DNA of 64,000 nt from Sceloporus undulatus (GCF_019175285.1 NC_056527.1:109316586-109380585); one strand, 5' to 3'; shown: positions 37,701-45,624, counted from the stretch's first letter. Numbers and translations are program-made. Notes: generated from the sequence alone by a model not told the origin.

Positions 37701-40252
37701 GTATCACCACCACCTGCTCCTGCACGCTTGTCTTCGGCGCAGCTACCAGTGGTCTCATCCGTCTCCCCCAGCTCCCCTGCTGCTCCACCACAGACGTCTC
37801 CAGCCCAGCCAAGTGGGAATCTGGACAGCATGCTGGTGATGCTGGAGTCAGATCTCAGTCGCCAAGGGATTTCCACCACAGCCAAGGGGCTGTGTGCTTC
37901 CTGTCAGAAACCCATTGCAGGGCAGGTGAGCACCATCTGATGTGGAGGACATACATCCTCTGAGTATCCTGATTAACCTGCTTTCATCCCATTTTTTCAG
38001 CTGCTGTCCAAATGTCCCAGTTTCTCTCTCCTCCGACTTTCTACTGTTGTCCTCAGTTTATTTTAATTGCAGCAAGATAAGTTCAAAATGCAAAAGTAGT
38101 TTGTACTCAGTTAACTCAATAGGGCTTCACCCAGCAAGGGGGGTGGGGAAGGAGAGGGGAGAAAGCTTACTTTTCTCAGTTGGCCCAGTTAAGAACAAAC
38201 AGCTGCTGCCTCTTTTAGCCTGTGTGTTCTTTCTCATTAATGTCTTTTGCGGTCTTGACCACACTCTGATGTTGGTTGGTCAACATGTGTTACTCTTTTC
38301 AATCAGTCTTCTAATACAGCAAAACTAAGGATTGTAGGGGTGGTGGTAAGGAAAGGGAGAGTGCATTTTTCAAGTATATGCATGGATTAGAGAAATGATG
38401 CGATGTGTAGATTCTTGCCATTTCCTACTGTCAAAGGATACTCACAGACACTTCCTGGTGTCTCCAGCTGTTCTGTTACTTCTGTTCTGAGAAGATTCTA
38501 ACAATTCCTTACTCCAGAAGAGGGCAAGATAGGGCCAGCATTCTTGCAACTTCTACTGCTCCCATTTGTTAGTGGCACTAAAAAAAAGGGCTTGCCAGAT
38601 TTTCAAGCACTTCAGAAACCAGCCTGGGGCTCCAGGGTTGACTCAGTCTGGCATCCTTCCGTAGGTTGCTAAAATGAGTACCCAGCATGTTGGGGCAATT
38701 AGCTTACACTTTATAAACCACTTAGTACATTGTTGAGCGATATAGAAATGTACTTACTATTGCTATTGAGAAGAACTCAGGGTAGAGATTTGTTAGTAGA
38801 ATTGTTGTTGTCAGTATTATGTGGAATCCAGTGTGTCTGTTCTTTGTTTAACCTGATCTGTCTGTTCCAAAACCTCTCTTTGTCCAGGTGGTAACAGCCC
38901 TGGGCAGCACCTGGCACCCAGAACATTTTGTCTGCAGCCACTGCCAGAAGGAGATGGGGGGCAGCAATTTCTTTGAGAAGGATGGTGCCCCTTATTGTGA
39001 AAGGGATTATTTCCAGCTCTTCTCTCCCCGTTGTGGCCTTTGCAATGAACCCATCCTTGATGTGAGTTGTTCTCAGCTGGGCTTTGCTCCCTAATGCAAC
39101 TTTGAGCAAGTTGGATATTTAAACTGATTTTCTGAAGCAAAAGTTTATTGTAGAATATGTTCATTTATTTCACTTTTTCTTTCTTTCCATATACAGTACT
39201 AGATTGGGGTAGGATGGGGTGGAGTGGAAGAAGAAGGTCTGCTGTTTCCCTTTTCAGGGATACCTAGAACTGTTGTCATTATAAGGTGTAAAGAAACTAA
39301 TGAAGTGCTCTGAAAAGACTTTGTTAAAAATACAGTCTAGAGATATGGCAGCCTCAAAATAAACCAGTTAAAAATTTCTGTAATTTATACATCTCTGCAT
39401 CTAACCCAAGAAAATACAGCCATAAATGTAAGAATGTAGTGCCAAGTAGTAATAGACAAAAATAATCTTGATGGAGACTTTGTGTAAGGAACAAGAATAG
39501 ACAAAAGGGGGCAAGCCTGGGACAAGCACAGCTGTAGTATCCTGTTTGGTGTATTGTCAGCAAGTTTTTAGTTCCTCACAGACACTGTCTCTTTCCCTCC
39601 CTTCCCTAAATCTGCATCTGACTCATTCAGAAAATGGTGACTGCACTGGATAAGAACTGGCACCCAGAACACTTCTGCTGTGTCAAGTGTGGGCGGCCCT
39701 TTGGGGAGGAAGGTAAGTGCAGATGGCCTAGCGATTTCGACCCTAGAACTGTAAACAAGGAAGAAAAATAACAGACACAAACTTTAATACCCACATATTT
39801 GCCTTTTTTGAGCAGTGTTGGTGGGTTCAAAGGCCAATTTTGAATCCCTGTCACAATTAACAAAATTTAGCAGTATGGCAACAACCTGTGTGGGAAAAAA
39901 ATCCTACTTTTGATTTCCCTTACATTTTTGTCCTAAAACAAAGTGCCTCCAGTAGCAGGTGTCTTTTTTTAGAGACGAATTGGGCTCCCACAAGCCTCCA
40001 GAAAACATGATTCTCCTTTAAATGAAGCCACCCATTCAAGGAGTGCTTGTTTTAATGCTAAATTATGCTTGTTTTTACTGCATAGTGCAGATTTCAGGGG
40101 CTGGCAGATGTTGTGACTGCAAACACAGCCATTTGGGTGTTATGTGGATGACATTGCCAGCTGGTCTTGTGAATATAAACATAAAATTCTTGGAGGAAGC
40201 AAAACAAGCTGTGCCATTCCTTGTTCCAGATTAATGCAAGACTGTTGCTCAC

Positions 40253-40301
<49 letters not shown>

Positions 40302-41976
40302 GTTCACAGAACTGCCATGCACCCTTACCGTAATTTAGGGCTGGGGTGTGAACCCTGTGCCCCCTGGCCTTCCCTTCTTGTTCCACCCGAACAATTAGTC
40401 TTAGGGGAAAGTCTTATTCACATAAGTGGAGCCTTTCCCCTCTAAGGTTAATTTCTCCATGGAAGCAGAAGAAAGTATCCAAGTGCTCCTCTTACAAATC
40501 ACCACTGAACTCCATCCTTTTTGCTTGCTTTCTTGTTGCGTCAACATTGTCCTATGCAGGCTTTCATGAGAAGGATGGAAAGCAGTACTGCCGCCAGGAC
40601 TTCTATGAGCTCTTCTCCACCCGCTGCCAGGGATGCAACCAGGCCATACTGGAGAATTATATCTCGGCTCTCAATGCCCTATGGCATCCAGAGTGCTTTG
40701 TCTGCAGGGTAAGCATGTGCATTGCCAGGGCTGATGGTAAGGTGTACAAATGCATAATAGAAATCTCATTGTATGCAACTTGAAGGCACACAAACATTTA
40801 GGGGGGGAATAAAAGATGAAATTCTGTACAATATATTCTGTCTAGAAATCCCTAGGTCCTTCAGTGCAACTCTGCCAGACGTTGACCATAGAGTCACGAT
40901 GGAGGACCTAGAGATTCCTAGGTAAAACACTTCTTTAGGCATTCGTAGGTCTTTAGGTATTTATATTATGCATTAAGCACTGTGTTCATAGCTGCCTCTG
41001 CCTGTGTTTTCTCTCTTTCATTGGTAAGTAAGTACACAATTGAATACTGAAATCATAATGAATTATTCCAATTAAAAATAAGCATTTCATTGACTGGATG
41101 AGAAGAAATGGAGAGGAAGTATCAGATGGAGAAGAACCTGAAGATGTTTCACAACGTTTTTGCAGCCATTTTTCAGGATTTTACATTATTTTTTCTGTTC
41201 CTGTCCTTGGCCTCTGGGCTTCTGTAGCAAAGCTGCTAGTTAGAGAATAAATGCAGCCTTAGGACCTGCCATGGAGACAGTAGTGTGTATGCACATGTTT
41301 CATTTCCCTCAATGGCGGGGTACAGACCGCCGCCGCCAGTAGGTCCGCGGGGGAGCCGGAGCCTTCAGACGGCCTGACTCCCGCGCGGACCGAAAAAAGA
41401 AGCTCCAAAATGGAACTTCTTTTACCGTCGCGTTTGCGACGTAGCGAGGCGCCAGGGGCGCGCTCGCTACGTCACAAGCGGCGCGACACGTCTGGACGCT
41501 GTGCGTCCAGTACGTAAAGATGGCGGCGCCCGTATGAACAGGGCGCCGCCATCTTGTACGTATTCAATACGTACTAGGGTTAGGGGGGTGCGGAAGCACC
41601 GCCCCTTCCTAACCCTAGTACGTATTGATGACGTACTATTTGGCGGTCTGTAAACCGCCACTGTCTCTCTGCCTAACCCTCCTTTCAATCTTTATTCTCT
41701 TTACTGTAGGAGTGCTACACTCCCTTTGTGAATGGCAGCTTCTTTGAACACGGTGGCCGTCCATTTTGTGAGATCCACTACCACAAGCAGCGCGGATCAC
41801 TCTGTTCAGGCTGCGAGAAGCCCATCACTGGGCGATGCATAACGGCCATGGCGCGCAAGTTCCACCCGGAGCACTTTGTCTGTGCCTTCTGCCTCAAGCA
41901 GCTCAACAAGGGCACCTTCAAGGAGCAGAACGACAAGCCCTACTGCCACCCGTGCTTCATCAAGCTCTTTGGGTGA
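14264..41976 (+). CDS. TGFB1I1: TGFB1-induced transcript 1 / Hic-5, LD-motif and LIM adaptor (complete)
   Basis: Eleven coding exons: 14264-14276, 26710-26852, 29433-29512, 31064-31206, 34829-34925, 36876-36975, 37671-37925, 38888-39061, 39631-39712, 40560-40708, 41710-41976. All join in frame through GT/AG introns and encode 500 residues (human is 461). The start CCCGGGATGG gives [12 protein letters not shown], which is LD1. LD2 is at about 110-121 ([13 protein letters not shown]), LD3 at about 176-188 ([12 protein letters not shown]), LD4 at about 243-255 ([12 protein letters not shown]), then four LIM zinc domains from Cys267 to the C-terminal CFIKLFG. From family knowledge, Hic-5 is a paxillin paralogue at focal adhesions that binds FAK/PYK2 and also works as a nuclear-receptor coactivator. 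The extra length lies mainly in the Ser/Pro-rich linkers before LIM1. All LIM ligands checked by eye are present. Confidence 0.95.
14904..14945. repeat. (CA)n microsatellite
   Basis: About 21 uninterrupted CA units in TGFB1I1 intron 1. Confidence 0.95.
14969..15338. repeat. Long compound (TG/TA)n microsatellite
   Basis: About 370 bases of alternating purine/pyrimidine TG and TA runs. Open frames on both strands here (Tyr/His/Thr/Val/Cys-only peptides) are artefacts of the repeat. Confidence 0.93.
15585..15728. repeat. Foldback with ~40-base arms
   Basis: GTGTCTTGCTCCAGACTCT at about 15600 is mirrored by AGAGTCTGGAGCAAGACA at about 15691, and GTGTGAACACCTTTG by AAGGCATTCACAC. Arms are about 85% identical by eye. 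The class is unknown. Confidence 0.55.
15740..17030. other. TGFB1I1 intron 1: LINE-tail and unclassified repeat pieces
   Basis: Holds a CCGCCTTTCTCCCAGAAAGG fragment at about 16135-16175 (3' tail of an L2-like LINE, minus orientation; also at about 22590) and a GGAGGACATTTTGGAATTC repeat at 16629-16735 that returns in the opposite orientation at 57425-57540. Confidence 0.45.
17031..17393. mobile_element. Tc1/mariner-type MITE, family M1, copy 1
   Basis: Starts CAGTGGTCTCTCCACATTTG and ends AATGTGGAGGGCCAAC. It shares repeated TTCTCCAG/AGGAATCTCC blocks with 31917-32252. The TA at the left edge has decayed. Confidence 0.65.
17560..17707. mobile_element. Foldback MITE, family B, copy 3
   Basis: Left arm GCAAAGGGATCTTGTAGCAC, right arm TCTCAAAGGTGCTGCAA; the centre carries a short direct duplication of CTTTCATAGACTCCAT. 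Confidence 0.65.
17708..17902 (+). mobile_element. tRNA-derived SINE, family 1
   Basis: A full-length type: box A GTGTAGTGGTTTGAGTGCTGG, box B GGTTCAAATCC, body CAACCCTGGTCAAG, tail TTGTCTTGAAGGCACATTAC with CAA repeats. Confidence 0.75.
18110..18300 (+). mobile_element. LINE 3' tail (L2-like)
   Basis: A T-rich 3' UTR followed by GAGCTGCCTAGAGTG..GGGTAGAAATAAATAAATT, a typical LINE/SINE end in amniotes. No coding sequence. Confidence 0.45.
18483..18765 (+). repeat. Unclassified ~300-base repeat, family U, copy 1
   Basis: CTTCAGCTGCCTTTAAAATG, then CAAAAGTAGTTTGGT, CTTGCCCTTCCCAATAG, and TGTGTTCTTCATTAATA. The same order of blocks occurs at five other sites. Confidence 0.65.
19709..19850 (+). 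mobile_element. tRNA-derived SINE, family 1, 3' part
   Basis: CATGCTCTCAGCCTCAGGTG to CTTGAAGGCACACAATAG; the head is missing. Confidence 0.65.
19871..20000. mobile_element. hAT-type MITE (Charlie-like)
   Basis: Termini CAGTGGTTCCCATACTTTGG and its near complement CCAAAGTTTGGGAATCACTG. The flanks GTGTACGA and GAGTACAA agree at 6 of 8 bases, consistent with an aged 8-bp target duplication. Confidence 0.75.
20009..21114. other. TGFB1I1 intron 1, nothing recognised
   Basis: No repeat family or coding signal was assigned. Confidence 0.4.
21115..21390. mobile_element. pogo/Tigger-like MITE, copy T3
   Basis: GTTGGCCCTCTCTATCCACA at the left; shares ATAAGGGACATCATTTAAC and TTTAATGGGACTTGAACATC with other T copies; ends near AAGCCCAGTATA. 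It contains a short GA-repeat expansion. Confidence 0.65.
21496..21668 (-). mobile_element. tRNA-derived SINE, family 1
   Basis: TTGTTGTTATTATTG tail, then GTGCCTTCAAGTTGTTTCCG and CTTGGCAAGATTTGTTCAGA in minus orientation. The head end is decayed. Confidence 0.7.
22190..22380 (+). mobile_element. LINE 3' tail (L2-like)
   Basis: A T-rich 3' UTR ending GAATCCGCTTTGATTCC..AAAGCGGAATACAAATAAAG with an ATT-type tail. Confidence 0.45.
22752..23105 (+). repeat. Unclassified repeat, family U, copy 2
   Basis: The most complete copy: CACTTTTTCAGCTGCTTTTA, CAAAATGCAAAAGTAGTTTG, TTGCCCTTCCCAGTAGATG, TATCTTTTGCCATCTTGACC, and a GTGTCAGAGTTTCAGTC end. Confidence 0.7.
23106..25109. other. TGFB1I1 intron 1, nothing recognised
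   Basis: No gene or assignable element. A TTC-rich run occurs at about 23525-23560. Confidence 0.4.
25110..25465 (+). repeat. Unclassified repeat, family U, copy 3
   Basis: CCCACTTTTTCAGCTGATTT, AAGGTGCAAAGGTAGTTTGC, GACAAAAGCAAACTGTTGC and TTGGCCACATGTGTCCTGG, in the family order. Confidence 0.65.
25651..25722. repeat. (CA)n/(TA)n microsatellite inside the Penelope 3' region
   Basis: GT-rich lead, about 21 CA units, then TA units. The right-hand inverted unit lacks the expansion. Confidence 0.85.
25797..26009 (-). pseudogene. Penelope-like ORF, C-terminal 70 codons (GIY-YIG region)
   Basis: On the minus strand an uninterrupted frame reads [20 protein letters not shown], then [17 protein letters not shown], and ends TNPLLH followed by TAG. 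The REAIEI/KH..NFNR pattern is the end of Penelope endonuclease domains. It is only a fragment: the reverse transcriptase is not present. Confidence 0.7.
26710..26852 (+). CDS. TGFB1I1: TGFB1I1 exon 2 (LD1)
   Basis: Acceptor CCAG ends at 26709; donor GTAAGC at 26853. Encodes [18 protein letters not shown] and a Pro-rich end [10 protein letters not shown]. Confidence 0.93.
26853..27679. other. TGFB1I1 intron 2, nothing recognised
   Basis: No gene or assignable element. Confidence 0.4.
27680..28042. mobile_element. Unclassified interspersed element, family E, copy 1
   Basis: Shares, in opposite orientation with 42955-43330, blocks such as GCATTTTGAATGCATCCGAT, CTTAACCCAGGATGA and GAGTGAGATTATTCAC. 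It contains an ATTCG-rich centre. No coding frame. Confidence 0.5.
28189..28411. mobile_element. Palindromic MITE, family A, copy 2
   Basis: GCATCTACACTGCAGAATTAA at the left and TTAATTCTGCAGTGTGG at the right. The centre is TTGTAGTTTTGTGAGATATT and GAGCTCTGGTGCCACAACAA. Confidence 0.75.
28609..29406 (-). mobile_element. CR1 LINE, 5'-truncated, broken
   Basis: The 3' end with ATAGAATCATAGAATCATAG lies at the left. The minus-strand frame includes [39 protein letters not shown] and [19 protein letters not shown], the C-terminal part of the CR1 reverse transcriptase protein. It ends about 26 bases before TGFB1I1 exon 3. Confidence 0.85.
29433..29512 (+). CDS. TGFB1I1: TGFB1I1 exon 3
   Basis: Acceptor CTCAG ends at 29432, and the donor is GTAAAA at 29513. 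Encodes [23 protein letters not shown]; the conserved DKxHLY matches the human protein. The acceptor lies only about 26 bases past a CR1 insertion. Confidence 0.88.
29602..30158. mobile_element. GC-rich multi-hairpin element, copy G2 (long form)
   Basis: Ends TGGTGGTTTCTAGACCGCC and GGTCTGTAAACTGCCA. It has the family stems AATGGTGGCGCCCAT/ATGGGCGCCACCATT and GGAGCTC pairs, plus three stems missing from other copies: GGTGTCCTTGGG/CCCCAAGGACACC, GGGAAGCAGC/GCTGCTTCCC, and GATTGGGGCCTCAG/CTGAGGCCCCAATC. 557 bases; no coding capacity. Confidence 0.72.
30172..30455 (+). mobile_element. BovB/RTE-type LINE, C-terminal fragment
   Basis: Translates to [20 protein letters not shown], then [20 protein letters not shown] and [15 protein letters not shown], the conserved end of BovB-type ORFs; one in-frame stop follows RRHD. 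The upstream domains are absent. Confidence 0.7.
30463..30658. mobile_element. Palindromic MITE, family A, copy 3
   Basis: GGGCTGCATCCGTACTCC left, GCCATGCAGATGCAGCC right; the inner arms TGCTATGGAATTCTTGGAA and TTCCTGGAATTCCATAGCA are complementary. Confidence 0.72.
31064..31206 (+). CDS. TGFB1I1: TGFB1I1 exon 4 (LD2)
   Basis: Encodes [24 protein letters not shown] and the LD2 motif [18 protein letters not shown]; donor GTACAG at 31207. Confidence 0.94.
31917..32252. mobile_element. Tc1/mariner-type MITE, family M1, copy 2
   Basis: TA then CAGTGGTCCCTCCACATTCG at the left, AATGTGGAGGGCCAACTG then TA at the right. A clean TA duplication; no coding frame. Confidence 0.78.
32253..33667. other. 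TGFB1I1 intron 4, scattered repeat scraps only
   Basis: Short hAT/MER-like scraps (GATGGGAGTTGCAGTTC at about 32500; inverted CTACAGCTCCCAGAATCCCC at about 33590-33645). No gene. Confidence 0.4.
33668..33980 (+). repeat. Unclassified repeat, family U, copy 4
   Basis: CTCACTTTTTCAGCTGCCTT, AAAGTGCCAAAGTAGTTTGC, TTGTGTTCTTCTTCATTAG-like block, TTTCATCTATGAAATGCTG. Confidence 0.65.
34309..34522 (-). mobile_element. tRNA-derived SINE, family 1
   Basis: GTGCCTTCAAGCCATTTCCG, GGCAAGATTTGTTCAGAGG, AAGGTCACCTAATGGG, and the tRNA head CTCCAGAATCATAG..CAAACCACTAC in minus orientation. Confidence 0.75.
34570..34694. mobile_element. Palindromic MITE, family A, copy 4 (left arm deleted)
   Basis: GGCTGCATCCACACTGC at the left jumps directly into CTCTGGTGCTGCAACAAACT; the right arm is whole, to TTTCTGCAGTGTGCATGCAGCC. 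Confidence 0.7.
34829..34925 (+). CDS. TGFB1I1: TGFB1I1 exon 5
   Basis: Encodes [20 protein letters not shown] and a Ser-rich end; donor GTAAGT at 34926. A decayed copy of its 3' end and donor lies about 220 bases downstream. Confidence 0.92.
34895..35642 (+). repeat. Tandem duplication of TGFB1I1 exon 5 end plus intron, interrupted
   Basis: Unit 1 (about 34895-35108) holds the real exon end and donor. Unit 2 (about 35115-35150 and 35461-35642) repeats AGATTCTATGGTTGGCAATT and CTTGTAAG, then GACAGTGAGGGGGACTGATT and CTGCATTTTGGGACCAG. Divergence of roughly a quarter by eye suggests an old event. A foldback element splits unit 2. Confidence 0.7.
35152..35459. mobile_element. Foldback MITE, family F
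   Basis: GAGACTATCACATAGGGAAA at the left mirrors CCCCATATGACAGTCTC at the right; CATTTTCCTGGGAAAGTTG mirrors CAACTTTCCCAGGAAAATG; an inner stem TGCTCCAGCAACAAA/TTTGTTGCTGGAGCA. Confidence 0.72.
36003..36256. mobile_element. Tc1/mariner-type MITE, family M2, copy 1
   Basis: TA then CAGTGCTTCCTCGGGTTACG at the left; CGAGGTACCACTG then TA at the right. Inside are repeated CGTAACCCGAAA and CGTATCCCGGAA blocks. Confidence 0.78.
36876..36975 (+). CDS. TGFB1I1: TGFB1I1 exon 6 (LD3)
   Basis: Encodes [19 protein letters not shown], which is nearly identical to the mammalian LD3 region; donor GTAAGT at 36976. Confidence 0.94.
37108..37180 (+). mobile_element. tRNA-derived SINE, family 1, 3' tail only
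   Basis: AAGAAAATCCTAGGACAGG to GCTTGAAGGCATATAACAAC. Confidence 0.5.
37671..37925 (+). CDS. TGFB1I1: TGFB1I1 exon 7 (LD4, start of LIM1)
   Basis: A long Ser/Pro/Thr linker, then [17 protein letters not shown] and the first LIM1 cysteine pair in [13 protein letters not shown]; donor GTGAGC at 37926. Confidence 0.94.
37985..38310 (+). repeat. Unclassified repeat, family U, copy 5
   Basis: CCCATTTTTTCAGCTGCTGT, TCAAAATGCAAAAGTAGTTT, GTGTGTTCTTTCTCATTAAT and CAACATGTGTTACTC in family order; in TGFB1I1 intron 7. Confidence 0.65.
38630..38775 (+). mobile_element. tRNA-derived SINE, family 2, 3' part
   Basis: GACTCAGTCTGGCATCCTTC, AAAATGAGTACCCAGC, AATTAGCTTACACTTTATAA, then GCGATATAGAAATGTAC. 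It matches the minus-strand copy at 3550-4118. Confidence 0.6.
38888..39061 (+). CDS. TGFB1I1: TGFB1I1 exon 8 (LIM1-LIM2)
   Basis: Encodes [26 protein letters not shown] and the LIM2 opening [11 protein letters not shown]; donor GTGAGT at 39062. Confidence 0.94.
39062..40254. other. TGFB1I1 introns 8 and 9 around exon 9
   Basis: Apart from exon 9 (39631-39712) no element was recognised; AT-rich stretches only. Confidence 0.4.
39631..39712 (+). CDS. TGFB1I1: TGFB1I1 exon 9 (LIM2)
   Basis: Encodes [20 protein letters not shown] and GRPFGEE; donor GTAAGT at 39713. Confidence 0.94.
40255..40295. repeat. (GT)n microsatellite
   Basis: About 20 uninterrupted GT units in TGFB1I1 intron 9. Confidence 0.93.
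40560..40708 (+). CDS. TGFB1I1: TGFB1I1 exon 10 (LIM2-LIM3)
   Basis: Encodes [39 protein letters not shown] and WHPECFVCR; donor GTAAGC at 40709. Confidence 0.94.
40845..40965. mobile_element. Fragment of mariner-type MITE family M1
   Basis: AGAAATCCCTAGGTCCTTCA, GCAACTCTGCCAGACGTTGA and GATTCCTAGGTAAAACACTT match the inside of 31917-32252; both ends are missing. Confidence 0.5.
41313..41660. mobile_element. GC-rich multi-hairpin element, copy G3
   Basis: Terminal repeats TGGCGGGGTACAGACCGCC and GGCGGTCTGTAAACCGCCA. Reverse in order to G1: a GGTCCGCGGGGGAGCC/ACTCCCGCGCGGACC stem, GAAGCTCC/GGAACTTC, GTCGCG/CGCGAC type stems, a perfect AGATGGCGGCGCCC/GGGCGCCGCCATCT stem, and TACGTATTCAATACGTA with CTAACCCTAG flanks. 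It has the best-preserved ends in the window. Confidence 0.78.
41710..41976 (+). CDS. TGFB1I1: TGFB1I1 exon 11 (LIM3-LIM4, stop)
   Basis: Encodes [20 protein letters not shown], the LIM4 unit [20 protein letters not shown] and the terminal [10 protein letters not shown], with TGA at 41974. Its acceptor is 49 bases past hairpin element G3. Confidence 0.95.
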   Translation, partial: ECYTPFVNGSFFEHGGRPFCEIHYHKQRGSLCSGCEKPITGRCITAMARKFHPEHFVCAFCLKQLNKGTFKEQNDKPYCHPCFIKLFG

Positions 41977-42661
41977 CCAGGAGGTGCCTTGGCCCGACCT
42001 CCCCATTGCTCTGGCCAAGCCATGCCTACTGCCAGTGTGGGAAAGTGGGGAGGATCTCTGGGTCACTCAGCCTTAGACCGAGCCATATCCACTGCCGTTC
42101 CTGGGAGAGGGCTGTGCCTTAGGGGCTTCACCCCACATCACACGAGTCACGCCACCATTGCCAAAAACATACTTGTAGATAAGAGTCACATGCAACTCCC
42201 CCTCCCCCAAAATACCCAAAAAGTGAAGGAAGGAGCAGGGAGTCTCTGCTCCACCTAACCTACTCAGGAGCCCATTCCCTGTGAGCAACCAATAGTTAAT
42301 CCCCACTACATGTCACTTTGAAGCCACAGCCACACACAACGCCAGCACTTCAGACAGGAGGCAGTGCCTTAAGCCACGTTCACGAGACCAGCTGGCAATG
42401 TCATCCAGGTGGGAGACAGGGCCAAAGCAAAACCACATCCCCGGCTCATTTTAAGATTGTTTGCAATTCTGCCCAGTAGTGCAAGAGCCCCACTCCCCTA
42501 ACAAAAATATTCTGAGCCATCAGACAGAATTGGGAAATATGTGTCCTTCTATACCTTGTTGGACTGCATCTCCTGTCATCCAGTACCATTGACTGTGGTG
42601 GCTAGGGTTGATGGGAATTACATCCCAATAACATTTGGAAAACCACACTTCTCAACCTTGC

Positions 42662-42667
42662 AATAAA
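42662..42667 (+). terminator. TGFB1I1: TGFB1I1 polyadenylation signal AATAAA (likely)
   Basis: The first canonical AATAAA past the stop, giving a 3' UTR of about 700 bases. Another AATAAA near 43764 could be an alternative. Confidence 0.5.
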
Positions 42668-42954
42668 GCTATTTAGGTGGGAGGTGGGAAATGCCCCTTT
42701 GCTTCCAGCTGCTTTAAGATATTTTACTATTCTTGCATGTGTTGGGAAGGGGAGCTTCACTCCAGACCTATCTTAAAGCACTTATGATCTCAGCACTAAA
42801 ATGGTTCAACTTTAAAAAAAGATAAACAATAGTAACTCTAGCTCACCCCTTTTAATGAGCAAAGATACAAGATGAGTTTATGTGGGAACAGCTTCCAAGA
42901 GTTGTGTGAATCAGTGGGACCCGTCTTTCTCCCTTGGTGGGGCCATACGCCTAA

Positions 42955-43330
42955 GAGGTCATTCAGACATCTTTTTTTTAAATTGTGACTGAATAATCTC
43001 ACACATTCCAGATTCGTTATTCATTCTGTGAGTTGCTCACACATGCCAGCCCTCGAATAAAGATGGGGCCAACGATGCGAATGCATTCAAAACATGCTCA
43101 AGGCATACAGAGTTTTATCCCGGGTCTATTTGCATCAGTTATACATACTACCAATGATACAAATCTTTAAAAAAAACTCAGGAAAAAACTCAACATCAGT
43201 CATCCTGGGTTAAGTGGATTTTTTGGCAACCTGTCCCCAAACTTAATCAGGTGCATTCAAAATGCAAATGGACAACGGAGATTCAACCCGGATTCATCCT
43301 GGATTATTTTCATCATCTGAATTGGGCCTA
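42955..43330. mobile_element. Unclassified interspersed element, family E, copy 2
   Basis: GACTGAATAATCTCACAC, TCGAATAAAGATGGGG, CCTGGGTTAAGTGG, AATCAGGTGCATTCAAAATG: reverse complement order of 27680-28042. Confidence 0.5.
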
Positions 43331-45624
43331 AGGAAGTTAATATGATAAAAAGGAGTGGAATTTGCTAATTGTAAGAAGCCCAGAGCTTGGACTAAACTTC
43401 TGAGAATTGCCCAGGTTGGGATATTCTGACAGTTCCAGTCCAGAAAAGTAACTTTCCCAAGTTTATGGTAAGGAAAAGGAAGTAGTATCCCCTTCCCTCC
43501 CATATTGTGGTTGAAAATGCCCTGAATTGCCAACTATTAAGATAGTTCCTGTTTTGTTTCAAAAAACAGGGGAGAAATAAATTTTGAGAAAATATGCCTA
43601 CACTTGCAGTCTTGATTTATCAGGGTCTTTTTAAAAAATCTTACTCCAAAGGAGGATTTTCATATGATGCAACAGAGGCCAGGAGTCCAAGGAGCATGTG
43701 CTCTTCCTTCTGCCACCAGATTTCTATGCCAACTTTTTATCCTCTCACTGCTGTATAATATATAATAAAAGTCCACATAGTATTAAAAAAAATGTCAGTT
43801 TCCGATTGTGTTAACTTGTGTGGAAAGTGTGTCAAAATCTTTATAGATGTGTGCAGAGTACCTAAGCCAGAGTTGAACAAAGTTGATTTAAATCAGCAGG
43901 GATTTAAGACTCCCAGTTGTTTAACATCAACAGAAATAAAATTATTCTCCCCCATCACAAATTAGGCTGATGAAATGTAAGAGCTTGGAGTAACCAGTAG
44001 GTGTTAGCATGGATGTACTATGGACTTAGCTCAATTTTTGTACTAGTAAAAAAAATCCTAGGCTCAGAATGTGCTCAGGCACGCCTTGTTCTTTAACATC
44101 TTGCACCTGATTCTTGTGGATCTTGGGATTCCAGTAGATCAGACAAGAATGACATCTTCCCACCGATTTCAGCAGGCCACCACTAGGCTTGTCATGTCTT
44201 TTTATGGGCAGAAGGACTCTAAATCTGGAGTAATTGCATAAGATGATGAAATAAATGAGGCAGAAGTTGCTTTCATATTTACAGTTCCCAGTTCCTTATT
44301 CAATTAAGAAACACCACAGCAGCCATACAATGGAACAAGGATTTGAACAGTTGTACAAAATAAACTCCAGAACACTTAGCCATGTATTCATGGTATCAAG
44401 AGCTTCCTTCTTGTGCTCTGAAAGCTTAGTTTGAGGCATGACTTTATTTGGGGCATACCAGTTGTACTTCTTGTAGTACTTTTCCCCATGATGGAACAAC
44501 TTCTACTTCTGTTTTAATGTAATTTCATGAGAAAACTGCCCTCTGTACAGTATCACATCAGACATGCACCATCTATTTGTATGGGTTTAATCCACACTGA
44601 GGCTGCAATCTTATATTCACTTACTTGGGTTAAATGTTATGGAATGGAATAGCAGTTACTTCTGTACAGACATGTACAGGATTGCAGGGTAAATTAATTC
44701 CATTTAGATCTCACTGAAATCAAGGAGATGTATTACTCATGACTTAAGTCCCATTGATCCATGTGGGACCCCAAAAACTCAACATAAACTATCTATCTCA
44801 ACATAAACTATCTATAAAGAACAGTTCAGCTTTAACTGTCAACAAGACCATGGTCAGTTATTACTTTTCCTCAAGGGTATTTTGAGAATCACATGGGCAA
44901 CATTTCAACACATCAATGCTTTCCTGCTGCCCCCTGAAATTCTCTTAGAAGTGAAGGTCTGTTGCCATACATGTCACTTTTTCTAGAACATATATCTCTT
45001 TTGCTTCTAAGGGCAGACACTTATGTTAAACATTTTTTGGGTTGTGTGTCTCAAATTTGCTATGTAGAGGTCCCCAGTAAAGGCCCCTGTATAGGAGATA
45101 GTGCACCAGAAACCAAACTTGAAATTTTCCTTCTGCAGCCTGTTACAGATTATATTTCATTATCCCTATTTGTGAGTCCCAGATGAGTTGGTGGACGGAT
45201 AAGAATCTAATACAGGCAGCGAGAAGGTTAAGAGGGCTAAAGCTCAGAATTAACTCGGGCTTGCAAGAGAAAATAAAAATAATTAAAAAGGATTTTGGGT
45301 TATGTTTGAAGCAGGAGGAAGAACAAGGCAACAGTAGGTCCAAATACATGATGTATAAGATGGAGAAATGCTAATGGATGTTAGAGAGAAACCAGAACTG
45401 CTCAACACCTACTTTGCCTCTGTCTTCTTCCAATCAGTATCTAAGCTGGTGAAAATAGGATGAATGATATGGTGACATTTGTGTTTCTAGTCTGCAGGAA
45501 CCTCACATTTGCCAGTAATTCTCAGAGATGCAGGCCAAAGCTCTGAGATTACTTCATCAAATTCCTTTATTAGCCTTGGAGGCAGTGGAGGAACTATTTA
45601 GCAGAGGCATCCTTTCTCAGGAGC
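43331..45624. other. Intergenic between TGFB1I1 and the integrin gene
   Basis: Mostly unassigned. At about 45190-45440 a plus frame DKNLIQAARRLRGLKLRI and a following ELLNTYFASVF-like reading suggest a decayed LINE fragment. No gene was recognised, and neither SLC5A2 nor COX6A2 was found. Confidence 0.4.
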
